DNA of 64,000 bases. It comes from Treponema ruminis. Its GTDB lineage: Bacteria > Spirochaetota > Spirochaetia > Treponematales > Treponemataceae. Position 1 is the first letter of the stretch. Each line of letters begins with the position of its first letter. This document shows positions 8,252-16,736 of the stretch, in pieces. Location: assembly GCA_017161305.1 (NCBI GenBank), contig CP031518.1, forward strand, positions 2,356,001-2,420,000. The letters run 5' to 3'. A model generated the notes under the pieces. The model did no database searches, was not told the origin of the DNA, and saw only the letters and a program-made list of their open reading frames with translations. The position numbers and the translations under genes were made by a program.

Positions 8252-9298
8252 TCAGTCTTCCACCAGGGTAACCTTTTCAAACGGGAAAATAAGCTTTATA
8301 TAGGAAGAAAGTCCTTTAGAATAAAGAATTTCACGCTCTTTAGTAATCAATATAAAATCAAAATCGCCCAGGGACTTCCAAAAATCAAGGGCGGCATTCC
8401 TTCCCATGACAAAAAGCGAAGTGCTGAGGGCGTCGGCATAGATTCCTTTCGGGCAGACTATCGTAACGCTATCCAAATCACTTTCGGCAGGCCTTCCGCT
8501 TCTGGGGTCAAAAATATGGATGTAAGTCTTTCCGTCCTCGCCAGTGAAAAAACGCTCATAACCGCCGCTGGTAACAACGGCTTTTGACTCGATTTTAAGG
8601 GCACAGGCGACTTTTTCCGTGTCCCAGGGACATTTTACCCCGACAGTCCAGAGGGAGCCGTCCGGCTTTTTTCCAAGAGCCTGAATATTTCCGCCCAAGT
8701 CCAGTAACGCTGATTTTATTCCATGCTCAGCAAGAACTTTTACTGCCATGTCAGCCGCATATCCCTTGGCAATAGCTCCGAAATCAATCTGCATCCCCTC
8801 TTCTGCAAAAACTGAGACCGGCATTTCTGCTGATTCTGATGGAAGCATTGAAATTTTTGAAAAATCCGTCAGCAAAAGAAGCTGATCTATGCGTTTCTGC
8901 TCAGGGATTTTGTATTCTTCGCTGGTAAAGCCCCATTCCCGTATCAGGGGATAAAGAGCCGGATTGAAAAGGCCCTGAGTTTTCCCGTACATAATTGATG
9001 AAAAATCAAGAAGTTCCTGAACAGGCTTGTGGGCCAAAGTCGCTTTGAGAGATGAATGGTTGATTTTATAGACATCACTTTCCTCGATTGTAGTTGAAAG
9101 AATCCTCTCAAGATTCAGTATCTCTTCTTTTACGGCAGAACAGGCTTTCTCTCCCTTATTTGCATTTGACGAAAAGACCTGCACGGTCATATATGTGTTC
9201 ATCGAATTGAAAGTATCGAAGGATTTACTCTGCCTGCATGAAGAAAGAAAGACAGAAAAAAGCATAAAACTCAAAGAAGAGGCAAGAAACTTTTTCAT
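8252..9298 (-). CDS. apbE: FAD:protein FMN transferase lipoprotein
   Basis: Periplasmic enzyme that attaches FMN to Thr of target proteins such as Rnf/Nqr subunits; the Treponema pallidum homologue (Ftp) can also cleave FAD. 348 residues from the ATG at 9298, with a lipoprotein signal ending at lipobox LSSC. Visible motifs: DFGAIAKGYAADMAV, LLDLGGNIQALG, VTSGGYERFF, IFDPRSGRPAE and ADALSTSLFVMG, the last carrying Mg-binding Asp and Ser/Thr residues. An upstream start at 9370 would bury the signal peptide. Convergent with the Gx transporter gene, 8 nt apart. No Shine-Dalgarno site precedes the ATG. Confidence 0.94.
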   Translation of the reverse strand: MKKFLASSLSFMLFSVFLSSCRQSKSFDTFNSMNTYMTVQVFSSNANKGEKACSAVKEEILNLERILSTTIEESDVYKINHSSLKATLAHKPVQELLDFSSIMYGKTQGLFNPALYPLIREWGFTSEEYKIPEQKRIDQLLLLTDFSKISMLPSESAEMPVSVFAEEGMQIDFGAIAKGYAADMAVKVLAEHGIKSALLDLGGNIQALGKKPDGSLWTVGVKCPWDTEKVACALKIESKAVVTSGGYERFFTGEDGKTYIHIFDPRSGRPAESDLDSVTIVCPKGIYADALSTSLFVMGRNAALDFWKSLGDFDFILITKEREILYSKGLSSYIKLIFPFEKVTLVED

Positions 9299-9305
9299 AT
9301 ACAAA

Positions 9306-9334
9306 AAATTAGCAAAAGATAAGTTATTTTTCAA
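9306..9334 (-). promoter_or_regulatory. apbE promoter, leaderless candidate
   Basis: On the minus strand TTGAAA (9334-9329) and TAATTT (9311-9306) are 17 bp apart; the -10 ends 7 nt before the ATG. The -35 is good, the -10 weak. Confidence 0.4.
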
Positions 9335-9363
9335 TAATTTTAAATAATTTTCAAAGAAAGTAA

Positions 9364-9436
9364 TTGACATATTACATATATTAGAATAAATTCACTCCCG
9401 TTAGCAAGTGCTAATATTTCAAAAAAAGGAGTTTTT
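9364..9436 (+). promoter_or_regulatory. Promoter and inverted repeat before the 9437 lipoprotein gene
   Basis: TTGACA (9364-9369) and TAAATT (9387-9392) are 17 bp apart. Just after the expected start point lies TTAGCA-AG-TGCTAA (9401-9414), a 6-bp perfect inverted repeat. Its right half (AAGTGCTAA) differs by one base from the GAGTGCTAA half of the CIRCE element, but the left CIRCE half is not properly placed. AAAGGAG is the ribosome binding site. Confidence 0.6.
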
Positions 9437-11344
9437 ATGAAAAAATTAAAAGTTCTTTCAGCCGCATTAACAGCCTTACTGCTTGCGGCTTCATTCGGTT
9501 TCACATCATGCTCCAGCGATGATGATGATGACAAAAAAACAAGTCAGGACCTTGATCAGCTTACATCTTCCAGCATCAGTGACTTAAACGAAGCAATCAT
9601 CAAGGCAAACGCCTATCTTGAAGCCGACTCTTCCCTCTCTTCCCTCAAATCAAATCTTGAAAAAGCAGAAAAAGTGCTTTCATCAAAAGATTCAAAAGAC
9701 AGCGAGGCAAAAATCCTCATCACAGGAATCAATTCTGTCCTTGAATCAACAAAATCCGTAAAAATCACCGAGACAGCATTTAAAGACCTCGCAGGTCCAG
9801 GAAAAAGCCGCACTTACAAAGGTCTTTTTGCACCAACAATCTTGAAATCAGAATATGACTCAACATGGCTCAAATACATCACTCCCCTTATCGGAAGTGA
9901 AGCAGCCGAAGCAACGGCAAAAATGCTCAAATCCTCAATCAGTGGCCCGACTTACGGAAAAAATCTCAGTGCAGAGCAGAAAGCGGCTGGTCTTTTTAAC
10001 TGCGAGCTGCACCCGGAAAACAGCCTGCTCACTTTCGCAGTAACCTCAGATGGAAAATACAGCTTAAGCGAGGGAACAAACACCTACACTTACGAATATC
10101 TGGGAATATCACACATGGGAAAAAACGACGACTGGCACGCCCTCTTCCCGTCAATGTTTAAAGAAGGCCAGTCAACAAGCTTCGACTGTGCGGTTTACAA
10201 GGCAAAAGAAGAAAATGCCGGAGAGTACAAATACCTCCTTCTCTGCCCGGATACACCGGAAAAAACATACCACATCGAATTCCGCTACGGCTCAAACATC
10301 AACGACCTTCAGTCAGCATTGAGCGGTGAATATGCCTTCTGGCTTGCAGCAGGTATTCCCAACGACGCAGATTCTGAAATGATTGAGAATGTAATCAAAC
10401 TGTTCGTCGAGGAAAACCTTGCAGATATGGCAGAATATTCTTACGCACTCGTAAACATTCCTTTTGAAACCTTCTTTAAGGAAGAGGCCATCGAATTTGA
10501 CGCATACAGCTCTGCAACAACAAAAGCGGCAGCAGGGAACATGTCTTATGGAACTTACCACACACAGACCACAGCATCAGAAGCAACAACACGCGGTATC
10601 ACCTATCCTGTAAAGATTGCAAAAGCTTCACTTTCTTCTCTCACAGGAAATAAAATCACCGATGACACAGCCTCATTTGAAATCACGACCACGGGACGAG
10701 GGGCAAGCACAATCCGCTACAAAGGAAAACAGAATCTCTTCCAAAGTGCTGATTACAGCTACTATCTTCTTAAAGACGAGCCGGCTTATTACAAAGAACT
10801 TTCTGTCATTGACGGAAAAGTTTCTGCAGGTAAAATCGTGGGCGAGGCAAAAGAAATCAAAAATCTTTACGTCACGATTGCCGCCGGTGAAGCTCACCAC
10901 GACTTCTCTCCGGCAATCACAATTTATGTAGATGATCCAAATAACGCCGGCAAGGTGACAAAGCTCACTTTCAGCGATGAGGCAGACAAAGCCGAAAAAA
11001 TTACGGATGCAGGAACGAGTGAACAGGTTTTAAGTGCATTGAAAGCAATCGTCGCAACAAGCGCAGAAGGAAAATCTTACGGTCTTACAACTTTGAGCAA
11101 CATCTTCTGGGGCAAAAGCCAGATTGGATTCAAAGCACCGAAAGACAAAGATTATTATCCTCAGCACGCTCTTGTCGGAAAAGAAGTTACAAGCCTTACT
11201 TTCATTACAGAAAAAGGCCTGTATGTTGCTAAGAACATCAAGGTTGGAAGCGTTGCAACTGATGCTGAAACAAAACTCCTAACCTTTACTGCAAATTCCG
11301 GTGACGAAGCAAAATTCGTAATCCCAAACTTGCAGGGAAAATAG
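9437..11344 (+). CDS. Large lipoprotein of unknown function
   Basis: 635 residues. N-terminal lipoprotein signal with lipobox TSC, followed by a Ser/Asp tether (SSDDDDDKK), so the mature protein is probably lipid-anchored at the cell envelope. The body is mixed alpha/beta with many Lys, Ser and Thr residues, no membrane segments and no catalytic motif I recognise. Strong promoter and Shine-Dalgarno site upstream suggest high expression. No family name can be given. It stands alone between convergent apbE and the sugar ABC operon. Confidence 0.8.
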   Translation: MKKLKVLSAALTALLLAASFGFTSCSSDDDDDKKTSQDLDQLTSSSISDLNEAIIKANAYLEADSSLSSLKSNLEKAEKVLSSKDSKDSEAKILITGINSVLESTKSVKITETAFKDLAGPGKSRTYKGLFAPTILKSEYDSTWLKYITPLIGSEAAEATAKMLKSSISGPTYGKNLSAEQKAAGLFNCELHPENSLLTFAVTSDGKYSLSEGTNTYTYEYLGISHMGKNDDWHALFPSMFKEGQSTSFDCAVYKAKEENAGEYKYLLLCPDTPEKTYHIEFRYGSNINDLQSALSGEYAFWLAAGIPNDADSEMIENVIKLFVEENLADMAEYSYALVNIPFETFFKEEAIEFDAYSSATTKAAAGNMSYGTYHTQTTASEATTRGITYPVKIAKASLSSLTGNKITDDTASFEITTTGRGASTIRYKGKQNLFQSADYSYYLLKDEPAYYKELSVIDGKVSAGKIVGEAKEIKNLYVTIAAGEAHHDFSPAITIYVDDPNNAGKVTKLTFSDEADKAEKITDAGTSEQVLSALKAIVATSAEGKSYGLTTLSNIFWGKSQIGFKAPKDKDYYPQHALVGKEVTSLTFITEKGLYVAKNIKVGSVATDAETKLLTFTANSGDEAKFVIPNLQGK

Positions 11345-11350
11345 CAGTAA

Positions 11351-11377
11351 GATTATCGGGTCAAGCCTGATAATGAC
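11351..11377 (-). repeat. REP-like palindrome, copy 1 (inverted)
   Basis: A 27-nt element with a 9-bp imperfect stem (ATTATCGGG / CCTGATAAT, one wobble) and 5-nt loop. Its reverse complement has the same length and layout as the element at 11393-11419, sharing GTCATT at the start and AATC at the end. Confidence 0.6.
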
Positions 11378-11392
11378 TAATGACATCTTATT

Positions 11393-11419
11393 GTCATTGC
11401 CGGGCGTGCCCCGGCAATC
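11393..11419 (+). repeat. REP-like palindrome, copy 2
   Basis: 27 nt with a perfect 9-bp stem ATTGCCGGG / CCCGGCAAT and 5-nt loop, flanked by GTC and C. Followed by CTTTTG, so it might also end transcription of the 9437 gene. With copy 1 in opposite orientation 15 nt away it forms a BIME-like pair. Confidence 0.65.
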
Positions 11420-11430
11420 TTTTGAGTGAC

Positions 11431-11458
11431 AAAAAAGGGGTTCCCACCCGGGAACCCC
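11431..11458 (-). terminator. Intrinsic terminator of the sugar ABC operon
   Basis: Perfect 9-bp stem GGGGTTCCC / GGGAACCCC with a 4-nt loop (11437-11458), followed on the minus strand by six T (11436-11431). It lies 55 nt beyond the permease stop. Confidence 0.85.
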
Positions 11459-11512
11459 AACATGAAAAAATTGTTTTGGAAGCCGCAGCTGAAATCAGCT
11501 TAAATCTTCCTT

Positions 11513-12754
11513 TTATTTCCCGCTCTTCTTCTTCTTTGACATTACATCAAAGAGTACTGCGAGCAAAAGGACCAAACCTTTAACGGCACGCTGCCAGTTC
11601 ATATCAACACCGAGGATTGACATACCATTGTTCAATACACCCATGAAGATAGCACCAACTACGGCACCAGAAACTGTACCTGTTCCACCGTAAGCCGAAG
11701 CACCACCAATGAAGCAGGAAGCGATAGCGTCCATTTCGTAGTTCTGACCAGCTGTTGGCTGAGCTGAGTTCAATCGTGCGATTGTAACAAGAGCTGCAAC
11801 TGCTGAAATGAAGCCCATGTTTGTGTAAGCAAAGAACATTACTTTGTTTGTGTTTACACCAGAAAGTCGGGCTGCCTTTTCGTTACCACCGATTGCGTAG
11901 AGGTAGCGGCCAGGAACTGTATTCTGTGTGAAGTAACCATAAGCTGCGATGATGACACCGAGCAGGATAAGGATTACTGGAAGACCACGGTCACGGGCAA
12001 GGAACTGTCCCAAGAGCACGATTACTACAGAAAGAAGGGCAATCTTTGCAATGAAAGAGCTCTTTGAAGAAACTGTGTAGCCGTTTCTAATTTTCTTCTG
12101 GCGGCTGACAATTTCCATTGCGATGTAAGCGATTACACAAATCAATGTTATGATCATTGTGATAATCAAAACGTGTTTGTCTACGATTTCACCGAAAACC
12201 TCAAGTTCATTTGCTTCTGTAAGCTCACCTGCGTTTGGAAGGAAGCTTTCGAAAAGGTTCAGATATTTCTGTGGGAACGGAGCGATTGGTTTACCGTCAA
12301 GAACGATTGTCGCAACACCGCGCCAGAGAAGCATACCGGCCAAAGTCGTAATGAATGGCGGAATGTGAACGAAAGCGATGAAGAAGCCGTGGAAAGCACC
12401 GATCAATGTACCAATGATAAGACAAAGACAGATTGCAAGCCAGATAGGCATTCCCAGATTTACAATGAAGACACCTGCAAGAGCACCAACTAGGGCTACT
12501 ACAGAGCCGACAGACAAATCGATGTTACCACCGGTCAAGATACAAAGAAGCATACCTGTAGCAAGAATAACTACATAAGCATTCTGGCGGATAATGTTTG
12601 TGATATTTGCCGGAGCAAACAAAGAGGCAACACCCTCTGTTTTAATGCCGATCAAAACTTCAAAAAGAAGCATTACGCCTACAAGGACGAAAATCATTGT
12701 GTTACCCTTGAAAACAGCTTTCAAGGATGAGGTTAACTTATTTGTGTTTTCCAT
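11513..12754 (-). CDS. mmsB: Multiple-sugar ABC transporter permease (GguB/MmsB type)
   Basis: Inner-membrane permease for monosaccharide import. About 413 residues with roughly ten hydrophobic helices. The BPD_transp_2 family signature is present: NIDLSVGSVVALVGA near residue 80 and IGGASAYGGTGTVSGA in the C-terminal half. An extra loop around residues 165-230 separates helices, as in the GguB/XylH group, which are longer than RbsC. Start at 12754 uses GGAG overlapping the stop of the ATPase gene; 12766 is an alternative with AGGA. Last gene of the operon, followed by a strong terminator. Sugar specificity cannot be read from the sequence. Confidence 0.9.
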   Translation of the reverse strand: MENTNKLTSSLKAVFKGNTMIFVLVGVMLLFEVLIGIKTEGVASLFAPANITNIIRQNAYVVILATGMLLCILTGGNIDLSVGSVVALVGALAGVFIVNLGMPIWLAICLCLIIGTLIGAFHGFFIAFVHIPPFITTLAGMLLWRGVATIVLDGKPIAPFPQKYLNLFESFLPNAGELTEANELEVFGEIVDKHVLIITMIITLICVIAYIAMEIVSRQKKIRNGYTVSSKSSFIAKIALLSVVIVLLGQFLARDRGLPVILILLGVIIAAYGYFTQNTVPGRYLYAIGGNEKAARLSGVNTNKVMFFAYTNMGFISAVAALVTIARLNSAQPTAGQNYEMDAIASCFIGGASAYGGTGTVSGAVVGAIFMGVLNNGMSILGVDMNWQRAVKGLVLLLAVLFDVMSKKKKSGK

Positions 12755-12755
12755 A

Positions 12756-14312
12756 CTAGTCTCCATTTTTTCCTAAATTGTCGCTTTTACCAGAATTGAT
12801 GATTTCTGTCATAATCTTTTCCTGAGTTGCACTTCGTCCGTCCATTTCGGCAACCATGCGGCCTTCGTTCATGACGTAGATTCGGTCGCACATGCCCAAA
12901 ATTTCAGGCATCTCAGAAGAAATCATGATTACAGATTTTCCTTCTGCTACCATTCGGTTGATGACACAGTAAATTTCATACTTTGCACCAACGTCAATAC
13001 CACGGGTCGGTTCATCCAGAATCAGGATGTCCGGTTCAGCAAAAAGCCACTTTCCAAGAAGGACCTTCTGCATGTTTCCGCCAGAAAGGTTTCCGACATT
13101 TTCCATGACTGTCGCACATTTAGTGTGCATTTCTACAGCCATGTGCTCTGAATACTGTCGCTCCTTGTCGAAGTCGATTACCCAGTGCTTTGAAATCTTT
13201 TCCGGTTTTGCGGCAGTTGTGTTCTTACAGATTGACTCGGTAAGAATCAAACCGTTACCCTTTCGGTCTTCGGTTACATAGGCAAGTCCGGCTTTGATTG
13301 CAGACTTAACGTTAGGGAATGAAACTTCCTTTCCGTTCATGTAAATGTGACCGCGGATGTTGGTTCCATAAGAACGGCCAAAGAGGCTCATTGCAAGCTC
13401 TGTTCGGCCAGCGCCCATAAGTCCTGAAATTCCAAGAACCTCGCCCTTTCGCAGGTTGAAGTTGATGTGGTCACAGACTTTAATTCCGTCAAATACAGGA
13501 TGATCTACGCACCAGTCTTTGACTTCGAAACAAACGTCGCCGATATGTGGCTCACGTTTTGGGAATCGGTCGGTAAGGCTTCGTCCTACCATAGCCGAAA
13601 TAATTGTATCTTCTGTAAAACTATCTTTCTGTTTATCAAGGGAAGTGATGGAAGTACCGTCACGGATGACTGTAATCTTGTCTGCTACATAAGAGATTTC
13701 GTTCAACTTATGTGAAATGATGATTGAAGTCATTCCCTGCTTCTTGAACTCAAGCATAAGGTCAAGAAGGTGTTTTGATTCTATTTCATTCAATGATGCC
13801 GTAGGCTCGTCCAAAATAAGAAGCCTTACATGCTTACCAAGCGCTTTTGCAATTTCTACAAGCTGCTGTTTTCCGACACCAATGTCTTTAATCAGAGTTT
13901 TTGATGAATCTTTAAGGCCGACCATTTTCAAAAGCTCATCGGCTTTGTCAAATGTCTCCGACCAGTTAATTTTTGCTTTGCTTCCCCGTTCGTTTCCGAG
14001 GAACATGTTCTCTCCGATCGTCAGGAGAGGAACAAGTGCGAGTTCCTGATGAATGATGACTATTCCTTTTGCCTCGCTGTCCTTAATCGTCTGGAATTTA
14101 CAAACTTCGCCATCGTAAACAATATCACCGCTATATGTTCCATATGGATAGATTCCACTCAGAACATTCATCAAGGTTGATTTGCCGGCTCCGTTTTCAC
14201 CACAGATTGCGTGAATCTCACCTTCTTCAACAGTAAGATTTACGTTATCAAGTGCCTTTACGCCAGGAAACAACTTGGTGATATTTTTCATTTCCAATAA
14301 TGTCTTAGCCAT
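12756..14312 (-). CDS. mmsA: Multiple-sugar ABC transporter ATP-binding protein (GguA/MmsA type)
   Basis: Cytosolic motor with two ABC domains, 518 residues. First domain: Walker [13 protein letters not shown], a [13 protein letters not shown]-type signature, Walker [12 protein letters not shown]. Second domain: [11 protein letters not shown] in place of a canonical Walker A, signature [15 protein letters not shown], Walker [15 protein letters not shown]. This duplicated, asymmetric layout is typical of ribose/galactose/xylose-type importers. Good Shine-Dalgarno site (AGAGGGG). Separated from the binding-protein gene by an intrinsic terminator-like hairpin. Confidence 0.95.
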   Translation of the reverse strand: MAKTLLEMKNITKLFPGVKALDNVNLTVEEGEIHAICGENGAGKSTLMNVLSGIYPYGTYSGDIVYDGEVCKFQTIKDSEAKGIVIIHQELALVPLLTIGENMFLGNERGSKAKINWSETFDKADELLKMVGLKDSSKTLIKDIGVGKQQLVEIAKALGKHVRLLILDEPTASLNEIESKHLLDLMLEFKKQGMTSIIISHKLNEISYVADKITVIRDGTSITSLDKQKDSFTEDTIISAMVGRSLTDRFPKREPHIGDVCFEVKDWCVDHPVFDGIKVCDHINFNLRKGEVLGISGLMGAGRTELAMSLFGRSYGTNIRGHIYMNGKEVSFPNVKSAIKAGLAYVTEDRKGNGLILTESICKNTTAAKPEKISKHWVIDFDKERQYSEHMAVEMHTKCATVMENVGNLSGGNMQKVLLGKWLFAEPDILILDEPTRGIDVGAKYEIYCVINRMVAEGKSVIMISSEMPEILGMCDRIYVMNEGRMVAEMDGRSATQEKIMTEIINSGKSDNLGKNGD

Positions 14313-14346
14313 TGGAACCCCTCTTTTTTTAGTTTTTGATCATTTG

Positions 14347-14384
14347 AAAAAAAAGGGCTGCCAGAATTGTGTTTTGACAGCCCC
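14347..14384 (-). terminator. Intra-operon terminator/attenuator after chvE
   Basis: On the minus strand a GGGCTG / CAGCCC stem (with further weak pairing inside) is followed by eight T (14354-14347), between the binding-protein gene and the ATPase gene. Such a hairpin would let the binding protein be made in excess over the membrane components. Confidence 0.7.
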
Positions 14385-14402
14385 GAAGTCACTTTAGTTC
14401 AA

Positions 14403-15476
14403 CTATTTGAGCTGAGCTTCTGTGTAATATCCAGAATCAATCAACAATTCTTTGTAGTTGTCTTTTGAACCGTAAACTGGCTCACAAAGGAATGATGGGA
14501 TGATTCCTGTACCGTTGTTGTAAGTTTTTGTATCATTTACAACTGGTTTTTTACCGTTCATGATTGCGTCAACCATCTCAACAACTTTAGCAGCAAGTGT
14601 ACGTGTATCTTTGAAGATAGACATAGCCTGTGTGCCTTTGAGCATGTTCTTTACAGCGATGATATCACAGTCCTGACCAGTAATGATTGGGAAGTCCTCT
14701 GCTGTATATCCAGCTGAAAGGAGAGCGTTTGTTACACCGTTAGCTGTTGAGTCGTTTGAACAGTAAACAGCGTCAAGTTTTGTGCCTTTTGGACCGTATT
14801 TGTTAGCTGTGATGAGGTTCTCCATTCGTTTCTGAGCCTCTTCTGTTGACCAGTTGAGAGTAGCAGCCTGAGCTTTTGCTGTCTGGCCAGAAGGACAAAC
14901 GATTACGCCTTTGTCGAGGTATGGTTTAAGAACGTCCATAGCGCCACCAAAGAAGAAGTTGATGTTGTTGTCGCCTGGATCACCTGTGAAGAACTCCATG
15001 TAAACTGGGTCAGAAGCTGAGCGGCTCTTGAGGCCGAGTTTGTCAACGAGGTAGTCACCCTGGATTGTACCAACTTTGTAGTTATCGAATGTAGCATAGT
15101 AAGAAACTGCTTTTGAATCCATAATGAGGCGGTCATAAGCGATAACCTGAACCTTCTTTTTGCGTGCTGTTTCAAGAACGTTTGAAAGTGAAGAACCATC
15201 GATAGCAGCAATTACGAGGATTTTGCATCCACCAGTAATCATGTTCTCAACCTGTGATACCTGTGTTGGGATGTCGTTTGCAGCATACTGAAGGTCTACT
15301 TTGTAGCCAGCCTTTTCGAGCTGAGCCTTCATGTTAGCACCGTCCTGATTCCAGCGCTGAAGGTCTTTTGTTGGCATTGAAACACCGATTGGTGTTTTCT
15401 TCGAGATTTTCTTTGCAGCAAATACGCTCGGAGCGAGCATGAGGCCTGCAAGCAATACAGCAATAATTTTTTTCAT
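14403..15476 (-). CDS. chvE: Periplasmic sugar-binding protein, ChvE-like
   Basis: 357 residues with a Sec signal peptide ending around AFAAKK. Type I periplasmic-binding fold: IGVSMPTKDLQRWNQDG at the N-terminus, LVIAAIDGSSLSNVLE, VIAYDRLI, and GQDCDIIAVKNMLKG in the C-terminal lobe. The YDRLI and GQD motifs are characteristic of the XylF/ChvE group of monosaccharide binders. First gene of the transporter operon, preceded by GGGGGAAA. Likely substrate is an aldose such as xylose, glucose or galactose; which one is not decidable here. Confidence 0.92.
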   Translation of the reverse strand: MKKIIAVLLAGLMLAPSVFAAKKISKKTPIGVSMPTKDLQRWNQDGANMKAQLEKAGYKVDLQYAANDIPTQVSQVENMITGGCKILVIAAIDGSSLSNVLETARKKKVQVIAYDRLIMDSKAVSYYATFDNYKVGTIQGDYLVDKLGLKSRSASDPVYMEFFTGDPGDNNINFFFGGAMDVLKPYLDKGVIVCPSGQTAKAQAATLNWSTEEAQKRMENLITANKYGPKGTKLDAVYCSNDSTANGVTNALLSAGYTAEDFPIITGQDCDIIAVKNMLKGTQAMSIFKDTRTLAAKVVEMVDAIMNGKKPVVNDTKTYNNGTGIIPSFLCEPVYGSKDNYKELLIDSGYYTEAQLK

Positions 15477-15634
15477 AGGTTTCCCCCTTTATGAAATAAT
15501 TAGAATTTAGCGAACAGGATTAAAATCCGTGGACGCTTTTTGTTTTGATGGTTTAATTCTACATTATCAAGAGGGAGGATTTTCGCCCATCTTTTTCAAA
15601 TTTTTGCTATTTTGTGTTAAATTTCGATATAAAA

Positions 15635-15665
15635 CTAGAATTTCTTGCCATTCTTTCTAGAATTT
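15635..15665 (-). promoter_or_regulatory. Paired direct repeats, candidate response-regulator sites
   Basis: AAATTCTAG occurs twice on the minus strand (15665-15657 and 15643-15635) with a 22-bp period, two helical turns, in the 207-nt gap before chvE. AraC-type regulators often bind such pairs. No convincing -35 follows; a TAGAAT box lies at 15561-15556. Confidence 0.45.
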
Positions 15666-15683
15666 TTTGTACTAAGATTTGTG

Positions 15684-16736
15684 CTACTTGTAAATTTCAC
15701 CGTGAGTGTGGAAGCCTGAGCCTACAACAACGGAATCAATCGTGTCCTTAGTGACAATCTTTGGCTCAAGCCAGACGACCGGAATTTCAGCAAAACCATT
15801 ATTGATGGTCTTTCCGCTTCGGACAATGTCTTCGACTTTTTCGCCCTTTGCAAGAAGAACTGCATAGTCTGCGGCCTGCTCGGCAAGCGAGGTAATCGGC
15901 TTGTAAACGGTAAAGGACTGGAGGCCCCGAACAATGTTCTGGCAGGCGGCAATATCAGCATCCTGACCGCAAATAGCGACATGCCTGTCCGGGCAATAAT
16001 CAGCAATCGCCTGAATCACGCTGCCTGCAAGAGCGTCGTTTCCGCAGATGATTGCGTCCGGAATTTTGCTTCCCGTAACGATTTTAACGGCTTCCTGGTA
16101 AGAAAGGTCGTAATTCCAGCCTTCAGTGTAGTAAGTTCCCCGAATCTTCACTTTTTTATCACGGATGGCAGATTTTATTCCCTGCTGCAGGAGAATCATG
16201 TTGAAATCATCTTCCGGGCCAAGAATACAGTACCAGTCAGTTCCGACTTCCTGGGAAAGCATTCGTTTTGCCATCAGCTCGCCTACCCTCTCTGTATTTA
16301 CGGAAATATACATGCTTATGTCTGCATCGGTGATGAGGCGGTCATAAGAAATCACAGGAATTCCTTTGGCCTTGATTTTCTGGATAATGTCAGTCAGCGA
16401 ATCACGTTTTTTTGCAAGCACGACAACCGCATCAACCTTCCTCTCCATCAAATAAAGAAGCTGCTTGTTCTGAATGTCTACGCTGTTTCCCGCATTCTGA
16501 ACGATTACGTCTGCCCCAAGTTCCTTGACCCGGTTCATGAAAATATCCAGATCGCGCTGCCATCGTTCCAGGGCAAGGGTGTCTATTGAAAAGCCTATGC
16601 AAAGTTTTGGAGCCTCACCGGAAGATTTTTCTGAATCCCGGGAAGAAATTTCCATTCGCCTGCATGAAAAAAAACAGAAGGTAATCAAAATTAGGAGAAA
16701 TAATGAGAAAAAAGACTTTTTATTTTTGTGCTGCAT
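15684..16736 (-). CDS. Sugar-binding lipoprotein, second XylF/ChvE-type
   Basis: 350 residues; lipoprotein signal with lipobox FFSC at about residue 25. Same fold and motifs as the ChvE-like protein downstream: GFSIDTLALERWQRDLD, VISYDRLI, CGNDALAGSVIQAI and CGQDADIAACQNIVRG. The gene overlaps the end of the response-regulator gene by 17 nt, so it is co-translated with the signalling proteins rather than with the transporter. It may deliver sugar to the same permease, or act as a ligand-sensing partner of the kinase. Confidence 0.87.
   Translation of the reverse strand: MQHKNKKSFFSLFLLILITFCFFSCRRMEISSRDSEKSSGEAPKLCIGFSIDTLALERWQRDLDIFMNRVKELGADVIVQNAGNSVDIQNKQLLYLMERKVDAVVVLAKKRDSLTDIIQKIKAKGIPVISYDRLITDADISMYISVNTERVGELMAKRMLSQEVGTDWYCILGPEDDFNMILLQQGIKSAIRDKKVKIRGTYYTEGWNYDLSYQEAVKIVTGSKIPDAIICGNDALAGSVIQAIADYCPDRHVAICGQDADIAACQNIVRGLQSFTVYKPITSLAEQAADYAVLLAKGEKVEDIVRSGKTINNGFAEIPVVWLEPKIVTKDTIDSVVVGSGFHTHGEIYK

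Noticed and set aside
9388-9414. Full CIRCE element
   Set aside because: Only one half-site fits; the other half has wrong sequence and spacing.
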